Positions 12,690 to 24,262 are shown, counted from the stretch's first letter. The stretch is DNA of 64,000 nt from Trema orientale (GCA_002914845.1 JXTC01000511.1:62001-126000), one strand, 5' to 3'. Numbers and translations are program-made. Notes: generated from the sequence alone by a model not told the origin.

Positions 12690-13880
12690 TCGGCCTGTAA
12701 GGCCTTGCCTCAACTGGACAACCCCATATGTGTAAATGACTTATACTAGGCTTCTGCCCAATCCAGAGTTCATAAGGGGTTTTAGCTACTACTTTGCTCT
12801 GTACTCTGTTAAGGATATATGCTGTAGTTTTGAGTGTGTCTCCCTATAGTGATTCTGATAAAGTGGAATGACTAATCATAGTCCTTATCATATCCTTTAT
12901 TGTCCTATTGTGTTATTCAGTAACACCATTCGTACTAGGTTTCCCAGGCATAATGTATTGTTGGACGATGCACTCTCTTCCAAATACTTAGCAAAGGACC
13001 CTGGATGTTCCTTACCACGATCAGATTTGACAACCTTAATTTTCTTATCAAGCTAATTTTCAACCTTAGCTTTATAAGCCTTAAATATGTCTAGTGATTG
13101 TGATTTCTCATAAATAAAGTATATGTACCCATAGCGAGAATAATCATCTATGAACATGATAAAGTACTATTGTCCATTCTAAGAAGCCGTAGGGAATGAA
13201 CCACAGATGTCTGTATGTATCAGTTCTAAGATGCCAGAGCTCCTATTGGCACCTAACTTTCTAACGTTTGTCTGTTTCCCCTTTATACACTATACGCAGA
13301 CTTTAAAGTCTATCAAATCAAGGGGACTAAGGATCCCATCAGATATAAGACGTTCAATTATTTGTTTAGAAATATGTCCTAAGCGTCTGTGCCACAGTAT
13401 CGATGCGTCCTCATTAGTTAATTTTCGTTTTGTACCTCTTGAATTAACATGCAAAGTTTCATTAACGGAGGGTTGGGTATTTAACATATAAAGATTATCA
13501 ATAAGAACACCAATACCAACAACATTCAAATCACACATAAGACTAAATAAATTGCTTCCAAAAGAATAAGTAAATCCAGATTTGTCCAATACAGAAATTA
13601 AAACTAAATTCTGTCTTAAAAACAGTACCACAAAAGTCTCATACAAATCCAAATATTTTCCAGAATTTAAATACAATCTAAAATGCCCTATGGCCACCAC
13701 TAATGCTGTTTGGCCGTCGCTCATATAGATGACTCTTTCATCATCACTTGTCTTCCGGCTTCACAGACAATCCTGCATGGAAACACTAACGTGAGTAGTA
13801 GCGCCAGAATTTACCCACCAAGTGTCTTTAGGTACAGAAGTTAAATTAACTTCAGAACAAACATAAATGAGAAGCTTACC
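12690..13880 (-). pseudogene. Copia protease, pre-integrase and integrase remnant
   Basis: The protease motif near 13800 reads 'WWVNSGATTH'; the family has DSGA, so the catalytic Asp is now Asn. The pre-integrase zinc region gives 'LWHRRLGHIS' near 13390. The integrase core follows with 'ELIHTDICG' near 13220 and 'FIDDYSRYGYIY' near 13150, and is broken by stops and by a frame change near 12960. Confidence 0.85.
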
Positions 13881-14717
13881 CTTCTTAATATGCCAAGCTT
13901 TATAGTTAGCGTATTCCTTCTTCAGGTGTCCACCTTTTCCACAAAAGAAGTAACTTTGCTCATCTTGCCTCTTCTGTGCCTTAGCAGATGGAGCCACTGC
14001 AGCTTCCTTACCCTTATTCATTTTCCTCTTCTTTGCCTTATAGGTAGTGGTCGAGTTAGCACTTTCCGACCTTTTGGCTTTCATTTTCTGTTCCTCCTGA
14101 ACACAAATAGCTATTAACTCATTAATATTCTATTTGTCCTTTTGGGCATTGTATATAGTCTGTAGGTTCTCATATTGATTAGGAAGAGAAAGCAAAACTA
14201 AAGCCACAAATAAATCCTCATTAATTTCCAACTTGAGTTTCTTAAGCTTGCCAGCCAAATGAGACATCTGCATGATGTACTCCCGTATGTTTCCTTTGCC
14301 ACTGTACTTCATTGAGATGAGTTTTTCTATAGTAGTAATCATCTCACCCTTCTCATTCTTGAGATATAATTTCTCAAGAACAGCAAGGAAAGCCTTAGTA
14401 TTTTTCTCTTTTGGCAAAGAACCCCGCATGATTTTCGGAATAGAGTACTTCATGATCATGACACTCATACGATTAGACTTTTCCCATAGCTCAAAGTTCC
14501 TTTTATCCTCAGTAGAACTTTCTTCCGTAAGAGCAGCGCGTTGTTCTTTTCTGAGTGCCAGGTCAAGATCCATACAATCCAGTACGATCATGACATTCTC
14601 TTTCCAGGCCTTAAAATTTGTACCCGTAAGCATATGAATAGTACTCAAATTGGCAGATATATTACCAGCAGAAATTGAATAGAGAACAAAATAAAACCAT
14701 AAATTAACCATGCTCAC
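13880..14717 (-). pseudogene. Copia gag remnant
   Basis: 14130-14717 encodes a gag core of the UBN2 type: 'LTGTNFKAWKENVMIVLD', 'KNEKGEMITTIEKLISMKYS' and 'LVLLSLPNQYENLQ'. A stop at 14130 separates it from the zinc knuckle near 13930. That knuckle reads Y-F-F-C-G-K-G-G-H-L-K-K-E-Y, so the first and last cysteines of CCHC are both tyrosine. Confidence 0.85.
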
Positions 14718-14836
14718 AACTTAAGTGTCATATATAGACATAGAATTTAATCACAAAATATGCAAATATGATATATATTACATAATAACATAAAGTGGGC
14801 TACTATCACAAGATACCTAGTGTAATATTAATAGGT

Positions 14837-15052
14837 CTTCCTTTGGGTCTACGTATTAACTTGTAAGTGATACTCTCAATGTGTAATAATCAAATACTGA
14901 CGGTAAATCTTGTCAGACAATAAACCTTCCTTTGGGCCGATTTATTATCCACATGGAAACTAAATAATCATCACACACTTATTATCACAGGTGTGTTTAT
15001 TGTCGTGCCAAATAACTACCTTCCTTTAGGCCAATAGTTATCCGCATTAACA
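14837..15052 (-). repeat. Three spaced copies of a short motif in the copia leader
   Basis: The motif 'cttcctttgggcc' with a following A/T-rich 'ttatta' or 'gttatcc' recurs near 14840, 14926 and 15020, a spacing of about 90 bases. The copies differ by a few bases each. They lie between the 5' LTR and gag. Confidence 0.55.
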
Positions 15053-15334
15053 ATAAACCCACAATATTTTTATACATTAGACTAAACAAAACTACACAAC
15101 AGAGGTTACTTTGGCAACATGTTATTTTATCGTATTTAATCTAACATACAAGACAAATAGTGCAAAGAAAATTAACTGAATGTCCGAAAATCGGCTAAAA
15201 ATAGCCGAAAAACTGAAATTTTCTTTGCCATAGGAATCAGTCGACCAATTCTACACTTTTAGTTGACCGAAAACCACAGAGCACAAAATGTAGTTTTCGA
15301 CAACTTTCAATTGACCGAAAAGTCACTTTCGATC

Positions 15335-15372
15335 GATCGAATCTGACAATGACTAAGTTGTCAGATTCGATC
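15335..15372. repeat. Perfect 15-bp hairpin in the copia leader
   Basis: 'gatcgaatctgacaa' (15335-15349) and 'ttgtcagattcgatc' (15358-15372) are exact reverse complements around an 8-base loop. In the transcript the hairpin would lie about 520 bases after the 5' LTR and before gag. Confidence 0.85.
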
Positions 15373-15876
15373 TCTGAAATTGGCTCGTCACTTTATCAAC
15401 CCTAAAACTAAATAGGGTCTTCAATGAACAAAGTGAGGGTCGTTCTAGCCCTTAGTAAGTCGAAAATGGGTTGAAACTCCATGATTTAAGTCAAAAATGA
15501 CTGAAATCTACCCAAAATTTGACCCAAAACTGAAAATTTTGCTGAAATTCATCCTATTGGAATAGTGTTTTCGGTAGACTGAAAACCAGAATCGGCCTGC
15601 TGAAAACACTGTTCCAGTTGCGAATCTGGAAAATTCTAAATTCGCTTAAGTGGCTTCAAACATCAAAATAAACCTGAAAATGATGTTTTTGGCCCCAAAT
15701 CCGAAATATGAAGGACCCATAAGCCAAAACCTAATCCTCATAGCATCAAATACTCAATAAATCATGTAAAATCACATATCATACATGTATAATCTAAACC
15801 CTAAAAATCTAAATAGGCATAGATTACGAAAACCATAGACATACATGAAAATCTAATTAATTTTAACATGAAATTT

Positions 15877-15889
15877 CGCTCTAATACCA
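15877..15889 (-). promoter_or_regulatory. Copia primer-binding site (initiator tRNA-Met type)
   Basis: The minus strand reads TGGTATTAGAGCG two bases after the 5' LTR. The usual sequence is TGGTATCAGAGC, so it has one C-to-T change. Confidence 0.85.
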
Positions 15890-15891
15890 CT

Positions 15892-16379
15892 TGTTAGGAA
15901 TGAATATGGGATTACAATTAGTAAACACAAATCGTAGATCATTCATGCAAAACTGATAGGCAGGGATTCATTGAGTATACCTGAGTGCATAATAGATAGC
16001 TGTAGTCTGTATGATGAACCGAAGGTGGAAGTGTTAGAAACTGACTGTAATTGCCTGAGAGTTTGGTCTTCCACACAACCTAATCCCCAAAACACTTAGA
16101 TGGAACTCTCTGTAACTGGTGACAGGCCACAGAGAGAATAAACACACTTCAAAAGATGGTGGGGACCATAACTCTAATATTCTCTTTATATAATCCCTTC
16201 TTGGATATCCATCACACCCAACTGGGTGACTAATAGGGTATCCACATTAGTATCCATACCCAGTTGGATATTCTGACCCAACCTTATTAAATCACTTATT
16301 GGGTTTGCTTAAGAATAATATGACCCAATACAACTATTTAAAATATATGGCCCAACATAGAAAATAGAATTTCCTAACA
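15892..16379 (-). repeat. 5' LTR of the copia element
   Basis: 488 bases, 'tgttaggaatg' to 'tttcctaaca'. It is the partner of 9655-10141. The near-identical termini and the flanking duplication fix the element's boundaries. Confidence 0.93.
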
Positions 16380-16671
16380 CTCTAGTGGCGAAATCATCGA
16401 CGTAGAGATTGTGTTTGAACTGACCGGAAAAAGGGTAGTAGAGATTGAGAACCTCAGAGAGGGAGTTCTTAAGCTTTGTTAGGGTTTTGGGGAGATTATT
16501 GTGATTATTGAAGCTTGGATGATGTGGAGTAGTATTAGGGTAGAAGAGAATCATTGAGGGATATGTTATGGGGGTGAGCTGATCGAAGAGGCAGAGTTTG
16601 TAGGGCTTAAGACGAAGTACTGATGGGTCAGATGGTTTCATGGTTTCTCTTGAAATGATGGTCACTTCCAT
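16380..16671 (-). pseudogene. BAHD acyltransferase pseudogene, N-terminal part
   Basis: From an ATG at 16671 the reading begins 'MEVTIISRETMKPSDPS' and continues to 'NLYVDDFA', matching residues 1 to about 90 of the BAHD protein at 42793-44154 ('MEVSIISRETVKPSSLP', 'NLYVEDFD'). The start was chosen by this match; the frame is open further upstream to 16833. The reading enters copia sequence after the duplicated 5 bases at 16380-16384. The rest of the gene is at 8482-9654. Confidence 0.93.
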
Positions 16672-16820
16672 TTTCTTCACCACTTTGTTTAGAAATACTA
16701 CTTTTGGCTTTTCGCGTCTTTTGGACCAAAAATGGACACATATATGTAGTACTGTAAACATTTGTTGATGGTCACCTAGCAAATTGGAGTTGGTGAGCAA
16801 TTTATTGCTTTCTATTTGGG

Positions 16821-17182
16821 GAAAATTACACAATATACGGTATTTTTGAAAAAAATTTGAAAAATACGGTGGTTTTGTATTTTTTAAGGTGCAGTACAGT
16901 TTTTATTAGAAAAATACTATTTTTCAAAAAATATTTAGAAAAATACCATTTTTTAAAATAGTAACTAGTTTATGGTAACCTGTTTTTGGAAACTGGTAAC
17001 TAGTAACCAAAGATATTTATAACTAGTATATAACTGGAAACCAGTAACCAGTTTCTTGAAACCGGTAACCAGTAACTATTTTTAAAATGGTATTTTTCTA
17101 AATATAAAAAGTGATATTTTCCTAATAAAAACTCTATGAAAATTAGAAAAAAGTCTGACTTCCGTATATTTATAATTTTTTT
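16821..17182. mobile_element. MITE-like inverted-repeat element upstream of the BAHD pseudogene
   Basis: The ends are inverted: 'aaaattacacaatatacgg' at the left and, reversed, 'aaattataaatatacgg' at the right. The inside is full of short copies of 'ggtaaccagtaac', many also inverted. No coding sequence is present. The target duplication could not be read, so the class is open. Confidence 0.5.
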
Positions 17183-17239
17183 CGGTTTTTGTAGGTATAA
17201 GTGTTAGAAACCCTTCCATTTAAGAGGGACAAAATTTTT

Positions 17240-17345
17240 CTATTTTTATAGTTTGTATTTTGGCTTTTTTCCAATTTATGTCTTTTAATTTTATTATTAT
17301 CAACATTGATATTTAGATTTATACCATCTTAATTTAAGTCAAGCA
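17240..17345. repeat. Partial copy of the MITE found in the protease intron
   Basis: 'gtattttgg...ttattatcaacattgatatttagattta' parallels 40761-40825 inside the MITE at 40730-41171. Only the left part is present. Up to 17850 the rest is AT-rich with no gene recognised. Confidence 0.4.
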
Positions 17346-17852
17346 TTCTTAGTCATCCTTTACTCGGTGAAACAATTAAATTTATGTGTTGTTGTTGGTC
17401 AAAGCGAAAAGATGGTTTTATCATGAATATTTAAGTTCTTAATCCTTCTTTCATTTAAAATAGAACAGATAATGGAAATGTTAGCATGCAGGCCTTTAGA
17501 AAATGAAGAATGTCACTCAATCTCATTGTTTGAGAAGTAAATTTTTATATTTTATAAAATTGTTAAAATATGTGAATTTTTTAGTAAAGTTTATATGTCA
17601 CAGTGAGATATATATGAGTGAAAAAGAGATAATAGAGGTAGCATACTCAGAAAATTCCACATTAATACTCACAATTCCATATTAATGTCACAAGGTGCAA
17701 AGAGTATTTAAATAAACGGAAAAGTTAACACATGAGGATTTTTCTTGATGGAAATAAAAACACAAAATATATAATTTTAATTTTTTATTATGAAATTTAT
17801 GCGTAAATTAATCTAATTAAGATCCGAATATATCCCTCACTTCACACACTAA

Positions 17853-18042
17853 GGGCCTGTTTGGGATAGCTTTTACTTCTTGAAGTAAAAGTATAAAAAG
17901 ATCTTCCTAAAAAAGATGGTAGGTCCATGCTTCTTTAAAAAGATCTTTTGGGTATAAAAAGATCTTCTAAAAATTCATCCAAACACTCTTAAAAGATCTT
18001 TTGAGCCCTAAAAGATCTTTGAAAGCTGTGCCAAACGGGCCC
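17853..18042. mobile_element. Tourist-like (PIF/Harbinger-type) MITE
   Basis: 190 bases with inverted ends GGGCCTGTTTGG and CCAAACGGGCCC, flanked by TAA on both sides (17850-17852 and 18043-18045). A 3-bp TAA/TTA duplication with GG-rich ends is the PIF/Harbinger pattern. The interior repeats 'aaaagatctt'. It is non-coding. Confidence 0.82.
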
Positions 18043-18045
18043 TAA

Positions 18046-18834
18046 CTCTTAAGATTCAAGACCAATTGAGCTAGCGGCAAATAAATAGTGATTATTTGTA
18101 CTTTCTTTTCCCAAAAAGCAACGTCATCATAATGTGTCCACATTTATTTCTCTCAAAGTTAATAGCAGATGGCAAGAGATCAAATCACGAATATGAGATT
18201 GGGACCACGAATTAGTTTGGAACAAAACAAAGCCCCAAATTTACATCTTAAATGGCTGGCCACCTACTCGCAGCTACATATTGATTTCAAACTTTCTTTT
18301 GAAGTTCATTTATACTATATATATACGAGATGTATGAATCCAAATTTTATGGCCAATTTTAGTGTTCTAAAATCGAAATCCTTTTAATAAAATAAAATCG
18401 AATTCCTATCCAACCAATGAAGGTTTGGATCTTACGATTATTGGAATTTACTATCTATGTGATACAGTGACTGTAAATAAAGTTGTTCTAAATACGGTGA
18501 ACTCACTTGATTGTGTATCTAGCAATGATCGTAGTATTAGCTAGAAATGCGAATTTTCTCTTGAGAGATAATGACTCGTCGTTTTATTCTCATAATTATT
18601 GGAATGATATGGGGAAAACACCTGCTTCGCATAATGTTTTATACAATGATCTTTTGTTTGTAATAGAAAGTCCCTAATTATATTACTCATATTTTAGCAA
18701 ATAGTTTATTATAATAATAAATTTCCTGTTTTTCTTGAAAAAAAATTAATAACATGATCGTATTAAAATTTTAAACAAAATGATAACTTTAAAAAACTGT
18801 TCAAGTAATTTCAGATTTAGATATACTTATAAAT
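18046..18834. other. No gene recognised
   Basis: AT-rich sequence with scattered stops. A 72-codon frame at 18169-18387 shows no family motif and no codon pattern I would trust. Confidence 0.4.
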
Positions 18835-18903
18835 AATTTATTCAGCACCGGTTCAACAAATGTAGGGCTTTAGGTAAATCCTCAAAATGAGACTTTTTTT
18901 AAA

Positions 18904-19058
18904 GGAGGCGGCTATAGTAGGGGCGCCCCTACGTAAGGATCCTGTTTATACACCGTTTGATGGGAATCTGTGGATAATCTGTTTATACACAGATTCCCAT
19001 CAAACGGTGTATAAACAGGACCTACTTACGTAGGGACGCCCCTACTAGAGACACGCCC
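18904..19058. mobile_element. MULE-type MITE, copy 1, nested in the hAT element
   Basis: 155 bases forming a long palindrome: 'tagtaggggcgcccctacgt' at the left and its near-reverse at the right. The inner arms 'cagattcccatcaaacggtg' are also inverted. The 9-base TTTTTTAAA flanks both ends (18895-18903 and 19059-19067). A 9-bp duplication fits Mutator-like transposition. Confidence 0.83.
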
Positions 19059-19589
19059 TTTTTTAAAATTTATATAAATTTATAAACGATGAAGTCAAAT
19101 ACTTTGATGTTTTATTCGCAACACAACAAAATTTATTTATTTACAACAAAATGACACAATCTCTAAGAAAAAAACGAAAAAAAAAAAACAAAATTACAGA
19201 GACCTGGATGCATCCTCGTTAGCTAGGCACTTCTTGCCCAGCCTTGCGAGTAGCAAACAAGCTGGGTGAGATCTTGGGCGATATGGGAGACGATGAGTTG
19301 AAGGATTTTAGACTAAGGCCAGGAGGACAGAGAAGTTTGAGCTTAAATATAGAGTTAGAGAGAGATTTTTGGATTACCGAAAGCTCTAAAGGAGGAAAGG
19401 AAAGATTTTGAATTCTAAGATTTTTAAAATTTTTATGTGGGAAAAAATGAAATTTCCCCTCGTCTTTAGGAAATTTTGAACGCATGAGAAGTTTTAGATA
19501 ATATTTTTTTAAAAATGCTACTATCCAATGCAATAAAAGGGTATAATTCTGAGCTGGGATGCCAATCGCATTTTGCTTGATTACCAAAG

Positions 19590-19670
19590 CTTTCGGTAAC
19601 TTATTCAAATATTGGAGCTGTACCTTGTTCCTCGTGAGGCAAACTCAGCTGCCCAGAATCTCGCACATTA
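19590..19670 (+). pseudogene. Possible RNase H-like fragment carried by the hAT element
   Basis: One frame reads 'LYLVPREANSAAQNLAH' before a stop. This resembles the end of the plant RNase H-like (RVT_3) domain found in LINE-derived and host genes, 'hvpRegN..Ah.LA'. An earlier stop is in the same frame. The match is short and may be chance. Confidence 0.3.
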
Positions 19671-20007
19671 GTCTTCACAGGAAAATATAGGAAAATATTC
19701 AAGACCTTATTCTACTCGCTACTTTACCTTTTGATTTATGTAGTTTGTAATCATTTTTCTTAAAGTCTTTTGTCTTCTTTGTTTTTTTTCTTTTGAGCTT
19801 TTGCTCCTTTTAATGAAGTTTTGCCTTTTCACATAAAAAAAATGTATAACTTTTGAAGTATAGCATGTTGTTAAAGCATTTATGTTAAAAAATACGAAAA
19901 AGTATTATAAAATTAATACATAAAAAGGAATTTGGGGGCCATCTTGAAATGGGGGCCCTAGGCAAGCACTTAGGCTGCGTATAGCTTAAGCCGCCCCTGA
20001 ATTTATT

Positions 20008-21043
20008 ACACCAAAGAAGAAGGTTGTGCAACATTGATCCTAATTCTATAAATGTCATACATCTATTTCTATCCTTCCTCCTGGTGTCAACATTATTTAT
20101 CAAGATTTCCACTCCAGATCTGTCAAGACTTTTTTTTTTTTGTTTTGTTTTTTTTTTATTTTGTTTTTGTTTTTTTTTTTCAAATAATAATCTTTTTTTA
20201 TATATGAAGGCATATGTTATCCTAGTTTAGACTTGATTATGGGTGTTATGCTAAATCTATAGTGTTTTGTCCTGTCCAATTCTAGCTTTATGCGGGTTCT
20301 GTTTATTTTTCTCATTTTCGTGTAATTTTTTATAGTTATCTTTTAGATCAGAGGCTTTATTTTCTCCCATAAAGTTCTACTTACATCTTTATTTGGTTTT
20401 GTGATTCTTATATGAATATTTACAATGGTTTCGTCAATAATTCATTTGCTGTATTTGTAATTCAAATTTTCTATAGATTGTGTTATTGTATTGAACTATT
20501 CATTTGATAAATAACATATTAAAAAAAAAGGAAGAAAAAACTGCAAACTTCTAAAAGATTGCACCAATAACAGCATTCACACAGCCTTATTATCTTATTT
20601 TACCAATGTACTTTGAAGAATAGTTTCGAGAGACATGGATGGATCAACTCGAAAGAATCACAAATTCTTAATTTACTTGTCACTATTGTGAACTAATACG
20701 CACATCTACTTCATTATGCACAAAATATAAGTGTACTTTGCACACATCTACACACATTTGATTATCTGTTTGTAATATATGTCTATTTTATTTTACCAAA
20801 ACGTTAGGTATATCGAAATCTTAGTCTAGCTAGGAATAGCAATTAGGTAGCTCAATTTAGGCCGAGGGGCGGTCAATATTTATTCGGTGAAAAGTTAACC
20901 CCCGAAAGGGATATACGTCGGTTTCCAAGGTAACAACACAAATAAATTTACACAATTAATATGCCTGCCAGGCCGCTGACACAGTTCAGCTATCTAGTTG
21001 AACACAGTAATTACCTGATAAAAATATCTTTATGTAAACTTAC
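20008..21043. other. No gene recognised; T-rich tract
   Basis: It contains a long T-rich tract at about 20130-20190, which accounts for a false Phe-rich frame. No domain, RNA gene or clear repeat was seen. Confidence 0.4.
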
Positions 21044-21279
21044 ACTAAAATCCTTTGCTTTACACCAATAATACGTTCGATAATACTTCTTTTATTTGAT
21101 TAAAAAAATTTAGTCACTCTCTCCCTGAAAGCAAATTTTTACGGAGTTTTAGAAAATTAGGACTAAAATCCTTTGCTTTACACCTATAGTACTTTCGATG
21201 ATACTTCTTTAATTTGATTAAAAAAATTTAGTCACTCTCTCCCTGAACGCAAATTTTTACGGAGTTTTAGAAAATTAGG
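21044..21279. repeat. Tandem duplication, 118-base unit, two copies
   Basis: The units 21044-21161 and 21162-21279 both start 'actaaaatcctttgctttac' and end near 'ttttagaaaattagg'. They differ at only a handful of positions, so the duplication is fairly recent. No function is seen. Confidence 0.88.
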
Positions 21280-21856
21280 TATTTAGTACTGATGAACTAA
21301 ACTAGCTAGAAATTTCGCACTGCTTTTTCCAATAAAGTTATAATCAGACAAACTTGGAGCGTGTTATCCCAAAGAGAAAGTCGATTAATTAGACATTACG
21401 GACCAAAGAGTTATACCTCACCGGAGCTTTTTCTTTTCCTTTATAATTGGCGTCTGGATTGTTTAGTGGCTGATTAGTACCACTTTGTAAACACCACAAT
21501 ATTTGCCAATTAAGGAGTTTCTCAAGAGCAAGGAAAGAAGATGTTAGCTGGTTGGCAACCTTCGCTAATAGAGATGCTTCTACCTCTTCCTTTCGTGTGT
21601 TTGTGTGTGTGTACACAGGACATACGTAAATATTCTGAAAAGGTAATGGATTCAAACAATAATGTGGTGGAACATACCAGTCCATTTATTTTTGTATACG
21701 AACAACTTTCAAAACCTATTTTCATTTTCGTTTTCAATTTTTTTTACTACTTTTACTTAGGTACAAAACGACAGTAAATACATGAGTACTGAAGAGAAAA
21801 TTATGAAGATCTGATCAAAAGATCTATTAGATCTGTTTTTCAAGGTATTACCAAAT
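21280..21856. other. No gene recognised
   Basis: Overlapping short frames on both strands at 21389-21777 contradict one another and match no family. A short (gt)n run lies at about 21595-21610. Confidence 0.4.
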
Positions 21857-21865
21857 TATAACTAA

Positions 21866-22037
21866 GGGGAGGGCTACAGTAGGGGCGCCCCTACGTAGGG
21901 CCACCCCTTATACACCGTTGGATGGGAATCTGTGGGGAATAACGGGAATCTGTGGGGAATCTATTTATACACAGATTCCCATCCAACGGTGTATAGACTG
22001 GGCCCTACGTAGGGACGCCCCTACCGTAGACGCGCCC
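21866..22037. mobile_element. MULE-type MITE, copy 2
   Basis: 172 bases. The left end is 'ggctacagtaggggcgcccc'; the reversed right end is 'gtctacggtaggggcgtccc'. It is flanked by TATAACTAA on both sides (21857-21865 and 22038-22046). Inside is the same inverted 'cagattcccatccaacggtg' arm as in copy 1, plus a doubled 'gggaatctgtgggg'. Confidence 0.87.
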
Positions 22038-22055
22038 TATAACTAATACCAGTTA

Positions 22056-24262
22056 TGACACGACCGGAATTCCAAAACTGTGACTTTTAGTAATTTTAAG
22101 TTGAAATAATGACAAACAGTGATTTTCCCAAAATTTCAGAAAATCGAGTACTTGAAATTTTAAATTTTAGTCATCAAAAGTATGTAAAATTCAAATTAAG
22201 AAAACCCCTCATTAGTATAGGTCTATCGAGAAAATACTTCACTTAAGGATTACAAGAATTCCAATTAATTTAATTAGAAACATTTTGATAAATCATAAAT
22301 TTCGATAAAGAGAATTTAGTTTTAAACCTTAGGCCCAGTGTCAAAATAATTTACATAAAATTATTTGTGTTTCTAAGTACTTAATTTAATAGAAAAATCA
22401 TCCTCATACATTCACTTAGTAAATACACTACTATTGGCTAAATAAATTTGACATAGAAAGGAAAAGATGATATAGAATAAAAACCGACCAATGAAGATGT
22501 AGGAAACGATATACATGTGCCAAATAAGCTTGTCAAGCCACCATGACAATTACCCAAAAAATAAATTACCACCTAAAAGTGAGAGGAAGTAGGACGGTGA
22601 GCATGTGAAATGCTCAATAGAGATTTAATTACAGGTTTTTGACTAAAATAAATACTTACTTTCAAGGTCCTGTATGATCAGTAAATTATTCAAACAGTTT
22701 TACTGAAATCCAACTGAAAACACTGTCCAAAGGTTTATATATCTTTCAAACTATTATAAAATATAGTTCCAAAATAAAATCATTGTCCAAAGATTTAAAC
22801 ATTCCAAACTATTGTAAAACATCACATCAAAACCAGTACATATCTATTCAAGTCAAGCACATAACAAGCAATACAATCAATGACAAGTCTGAGCCACCAA
22901 AGATTGGTGACCGTAAGTATATAATGTAGTGTGTGTCACCCAATGAGTTACTGAACATGTGTACTATGTCCCATTCACTAAAATTGGTGACCGTGAGTGT
23001 GATATATAGTCCGAACACCCTAAATAGGGTACCGTAAGTCCGAGTACCCTGAAGAGATACTATAAATCCGTTGGCCATGTAAATGTAATGAATACATGCA
23101 ATGCTATATGTATAACAGGAATGAGAATATGTACTATTTTCTACAAAATCATAAAATAGACCATGTAGTTTTTTTAATTAATCGAGTTCAGTTCTCAAAA
23201 CTAAATTCTTATTCAAATTGAAATTTATAAAAATTTCGGCAGTACAATAACCGTTTTCATCAAAATCAATAAAATCTAATTTTTGCAGAAAATAGTTTCA
23301 AAATAAGATAATTTGGCACGCCAACTAGTGTGATGTGCCCTGCAAGGAATTTAAATATCAAATCATACCAAAATATGCATAAATCACATTTTAATAAAAT
23401 ATTTCACAAAATTCTATATTTATTAAAAATATATGGAAATCAAAATTAAACCAATTTAAAGATCAAGTAATCGAATCCCTACCTTAATCGAGTGACTAGA
23501 CAATGCTATGGTGCTATTGAAAGCGTTTGATGTCGTTTGGATGGTCGAGAGTTGTTTTTGAACCCTTGATCATTTAGTTTGAAACATTATTTTTCCAACG
23601 GAGCCTCGAATGGAGAAACAGACATCTCTACTGAATTCCTAGCACCTAAATTAGCTAGGTTAGACATTTAACTCGACCAATTTAAGCTCAGGCTGAAACC
23701 TGACACCGTGGCACACAAAATGAGACAAATCTGAACCGTCAGATTTCGTTTTTCATGCCCGTCACCTAATAGAGTCAATATATATATATATATATATCAA
23801 ATTTCTTGTTTTTACGAGTGCATCAGAAATATGAAGTTTATTTTATGATCTAACGGCTGGATTGAAAAATTTTAATACAAAACTAAACTAACTCAAAATT
23901 GTCAAAAATGGCAAAATTCAATCTGACCAATTTCAAGTTGACATATGTTCACCATGATGATCCTCGTGATGAGACAAAGCTACGGAGATTGGTTTCACGG
24001 CCTGAGGTTGCCGAAAACGTCGCCAGCATTCTACGGCTCCTTCGGTGGCAAGACTTCAGCAGGGGATGTTCTCGGTGGCACTGATTTCATCTTGGTTGGT
24101 TGCGCCACTCAAATCGGCCGGAGGTAGCTCGTTGGAGCTCGGTTGGCATCGGGCGTAGTGAACAGAAGGAATCAGGGAAGAGGAGGGAGAGAGCTGAGAG
24201 ATATATGCATATATGTTTTTTTTTAGTAAAAGGACACAAATACCCTTATAAAAATAGAGTTT
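22056..24262 (-). repeat. 3' LTR of element A
   Basis: About 2.2 kb, the same length as the solo LTR and the LTRs of element B. The overlapping frames at 23899-24318 lie in its GC-richer end and have counterparts in the other LTRs. The inner edge is blurred by mutation. Confidence 0.75.

Larger units (their letters stand above)
9655..16379 (-). mobile_element. Complete but decayed Ty1/copia retrotransposon inside the BAHD gene
   Basis: Two LTRs begin with TG and end with CA. They enclose, in minus orientation, PBS, gag, protease, integrase, reverse transcriptase, RNase H and a polypurine tract. Integrase before RT defines Ty1/copia. The flanks are CTCCA (9650-9654) and CTCTA (16380-16384), a 5-bp target duplication with one change. 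My hand alignment of the LTRs finds about 58 differences over about 488 positions (near 88% identity), mostly transitions. All coding domains carry stops or frameshifts. Confidence 0.95.
18843..19999. mobile_element. Small non-autonomous hAT element
   Basis: It begins CAGCACCGGTTCAAC and ends, reversed, CAGGGGCGGCTTAAG. Both sides carry the same 8 bases AATTTATT (18835-18842 and 20000-20007), the hAT duplication length. It is 1157 bases long and lacks a transposase. A MULE-type MITE lies inside it at 18904-19058. A minus frame at 19219-19608 has no recognised domain. Confidence 0.8.

Noticed and set aside
19219..19608. Minus-strand frame of 129 residues in the hAT element
   Set aside because: No domain, low-complexity basic sequence and no support from neighbours.
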